Shown here piece after piece: positions 61,970 through 64,000 of a stretch of 64,000 nucleotides of DNA. The position numbers were made by a program, and so were the translations under genes. Positions within the stretch are counted from its first letter, which is position 1. Every line of letters begins with the position of its first letter. Source of the stretch: Brachyspira pilosicoli (GTDB lineage: Bacteria; Spirochaetota; Brachyspiria; Brachyspirales; Brachyspiraceae); assembly GCF_036997485.1 (NCBI RefSeq), contig NZ_JAWLPU010000003.1, forward strand, positions 310,001 through 374,000, given 5' to 3'. The notes under the pieces are model-generated. The model saw nothing but the letters and a program-made list of their open reading frames with translations, did not search any database and had not been told where the DNA came from.

Positions 61970-63280
61970 ATGCTTAAAAAAATATTTATACTTTCTGTTA
62001 TTACAGCCATTATGGCAATATCATGTAATAATAAAACTGATACAGCTTCATCAGCAGAGCTTCCTGTAATAGATGAAAATACTGAAACAGAATTAGAAGT
62101 GTGGGGCTGGAATGTTGCTGCTCGTGCATTAACAGAAATGGCGGATATATTTATGCAAAAATATCCAAAGATAAAAGTAACCGTTCAAGAATTTGGAGGC
62201 GTACAGGCTTATGAAAAATATGGAGTTGTATTAGCATCAGGAAAAGAAATACCAGATATAATGCAAATAGAGAGTGATTATGTTCAGACTTATACTGAAA
62301 CATATCCTCAAAGATTTATGGATTTAAAAAATTATATAGATATAGAAGGCAAAGTAGACCCTTCAAAACTTTCTACTAGTTATGACAGTGAAGGAAGATT
62401 GGTTTCTATACCTTGGGATTCTGGTCCGGTGGTAATGTTTTATAGAGAAGATATGTTTAAAGATGCTGGAATTGACCCTAACTCTATAGTAACTTATGAT
62501 GATTTTATTAAAGCAGGAAAACAGCTTCAGGAAAAATTTCCTAATGTAAAAATGACAGGTTTCCCATACAGCAGAGATGATAATTTGTGGAGATGTTTAT
62601 TAGTACAAAATGAAGTATATTTTTTAAACGCTCAAGGAGAAATTACTATTTCATCTGATAAAGCTGTAGAAAGCATATCTATGTTAAAAAGATTTATAGA
62701 TGAAGGCATAGCTATGAATACAGTAAATTGGGATAGTTCTATAATGGCAAATAAAAACGGAGATATAGCTTCATATATAATGGGCGGCTGGTGGGGCGGC
62801 ACTATAAAAGACCAAATGCCTGAGATGAAAGGTAAATGGAAAATTATGCCTATGCCAGCATATACTGAAGGAGGAGTTAGAGCTTCTTCTTTGGGTGGTT
62901 CTGATTTAACTATTACAGCTACTGACCCTATTAAACAAGCTGCGGCAATAGAATTCCTTAAACAAACATTGATGAATGTTGATAATCAGATTATAATGTA
63001 TGAGAAATATGGGCTATTCCCGTCATATTTGCCTGCTTATGATGACCCAAGATTTTTGAAGTCTGATGATTATTTCGGAGATGAATATAATAATATTTTA
63101 GCAAATGTTACAAAAGAAATACCTCAGGTAATATATACTACAAAAGATTATGCTGAAATTAGAAGTGTTTCTATGAGTACTTATGAAGAGGTGTTGAATA
63201 ATAATGCTGATATAAAACAAGCCTTAGAAAATGCTGCAAATCAAATAAGCAGTTCTACAGGAAGAAAAATAGCAAAATAA
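61970..63280 (+). CDS. Sugar ABC transporter substrate-binding lipoprotein (first copy)
   Basis: A 436-residue family 1 solute-binding lipoprotein: signal with AISC, then LEVWGWNVAARALTEMADIF, IPWDSGPVVMFYREDMFKDAGI and the MGGWWGGTIKDQMPEMKG ligand region. It binds an oligosaccharide or sugar at the membrane for an ABC importer not in the window. A second, closely related gene starts 159 bp downstream with its own promoter. Confidence 0.92.
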   Translation: MLKKIFILSVITAIMAISCNNKTDTASSAELPVIDENTETELEVWGWNVAARALTEMADIFMQKYPKIKVTVQEFGGVQAYEKYGVVLASGKEIPDIMQIESDYVQTYTETYPQRFMDLKNYIDIEGKVDPSKLSTSYDSEGRLVSIPWDSGPVVMFYREDMFKDAGIDPNSIVTYDDFIKAGKQLQEKFPNVKMTGFPYSRDDNLWRCLLVQNEVYFLNAQGEITISSDKAVESISMLKRFIDEGIAMNTVNWDSSIMANKNGDIASYIMGGWWGGTIKDQMPEMKGKWKIMPMPAYTEGGVRASSLGGSDLTITATDPIKQAAAIEFLKQTLMNVDNQIIMYEKYGLFPSYLPAYDDPRFLKSDDYFGDEYNNILANVTKEIPQVIYTTKDYAEIRSVSMSTYEEVLNNNADIKQALENAANQISSSTGRKIAK

Positions 63281-63377
63281 TGATAATTTTTTATGATAGT
63301 ATTTTTCAGTTTATGTATTTTGTAATTTATATTGCATAAAAATAGTATGAGTAAAAAATAATTATTAAATTTAATAA

Positions 63378-63406
63378 TTGCTTTTTATATAAAAGGTGAT
63401 TATAAT
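63378..63406 (+). promoter_or_regulatory. Promoter of the second binding-protein gene
   Basis: TTGCTT (63378-63383), 17-bp spacer, TATAAT (63401-63406), so the two paralogues can be expressed separately. Confidence 0.55.
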
Positions 63407-63438
63407 AAAAGTAGCTAAATAAACAGAAGGAGTGTTGT

Positions 63439-64000
63439 TATGGCTAAAAAAAAATTTTATAGTTTTTTGTTAGTATTGGTTGTAGTTTTTATGTGGGCTT
63501 GTTCTGGCAATAAAGAGGCTGGGCAAACGGCGTCTAAACTTCCAACAATAGATGCTAATACAGAAACAGAGATAACAGTGTGGGGATGGAATGTTGCTGC
63601 TAAAGCTTTAATGGAAACAGCAAAGGTGTTCAATGAGAAGTATCCAAAAATAAAAGTAAATGTACAAGAATTTGGATTGGCTCAAAATGTGTACGAAAGG
63701 TATGGCGTAATATTGTCTTCAGGAAATGGGGTTCCTGACGTAATTCAGATAGAAAGTGATTATATACAAACTTTTGCTGAAACTTATCCGCAATATTTTT
63801 TTGATATGAAAGACTATATAACTATTGACGGGGTAGTGGACCCATCTAAAATTGCTTCAAGTTATGACAGCACAGGTAAATTAGTATCTATACCTTGGGA
63901 TTCTGGTCCTGTTGTTATGTTCTACAGAGTTGATTTATTTAAAGAAGCAGGAATTGATCCTAATACTATAGTAACTTTCGATGATTATATTGCTGCTGGA
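63439..64000 (+). CDS. Sugar ABC transporter substrate-binding lipoprotein (second copy, cut by window end)
   Basis: The first 187 residues are visible, and the frame is still open at the window edge. Lipobox FMWAC is at residues 16-20. ITVWGWNVAAKALMETAKVF, ESDYIQTFAETYPQYF and SIPWDSGPVVMFYR match the first copy closely. AGAAGGAG precedes the ATG. A tandem duplication is clear. Small differences in the ligand region suggest different specificity or regulation. Confidence 0.92.

Overview
The window is strongly A+T-rich, carries one tRNA and no recognisable insertion sequence, phage gene or CRISPR array. Its gene content (an Rnf complex, a canonical prs-rplY-pth block, many lipoproteins and exported proteins, anaerobic flavoproteins) and its large families of short hairpin-rich intergenic repeats fit an anaerobic host-associated spirochaete, most likely Brachyspira. 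That assignment is inference from style and family resemblance, not from a database match.

Layout. 0.2-10.9 kb: a LysR regulator, an iron-sulfur flavoprotein, then a co-directional redox island: exported cyclophilin-like protein, sugar acetyltransferase, two aldo/keto reductases, a carboxymuconolactone-decarboxylase lipoprotein, two EXPORTED flavodoxins, an alpha/beta-hydrolase lipoprotein, an SDR, and a DUF4405 membrane cytochrome. 11-19 kb: recA with a GNAT gene, gatC-lepB-secG, proB, and rnfE-rnfA-rnfB without rnfC/D/G beside them. 19-27 kb: a large GT-C-like membrane protein behind a 10-copy heptamer tract, a lone DUF58 gene, an OppA-type lipoprotein, and a divergent HxlR/flavoprotein pair. 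Both the membrane-protein gene and the HxlR pair sit between long direct repeats. 27-37 kb: def and a HAD phosphatase, an NtrB/NtrC-type two-component pair, a PTS IIA protein, recF, two tandem peptidyl-tRNA hydrolases, rplY, prs, tRNA-Gln, ridA and a DUF368 transporter. 37-49 kb: an FN3/Asn-Thr-rich/TPR envelope protein pair, a GldA/GldF-like ABC exporter with a DUF4340 partner, a CDP-alcohol phosphatidyltransferase, the TldD/TldE protease pair, and a small outer-membrane-like protein.

49.4-58.4 kb holds the most interesting unit: a nine-gene minus-strand catabolic operon (DhaK, fucose-isomerase-like isomerase, LacD/YihT-type aldolase, GntR regulator, TIM-barrel isomerase/epimerase, DhaL, nucleoside hydrolase, iron alcohol dehydrogenase, GPH sugar symporter). 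It starts from a near-perfect sigma-70 promoter whose spacer, -10 box and start region are covered by three phased TACATGTA palindromes. The gene set suggests aldose -> ketose -> ketose-1-phosphate -> dihydroxyacetone phosphate + aldehyde -> alcohol, possibly starting from a nucleoside. Its GntR gene has no usable ATG and probably starts at ATT. The window ends with valS and two tandem sugar-binding lipoproteins, the second cut by the window edge.

All the longer gene-free stretches are either repeat mosaics (families called A and B below) or plain A+T-rich leaders. Family A elements exist in both orientations and differ by insertion or loss of small palindromic modules.
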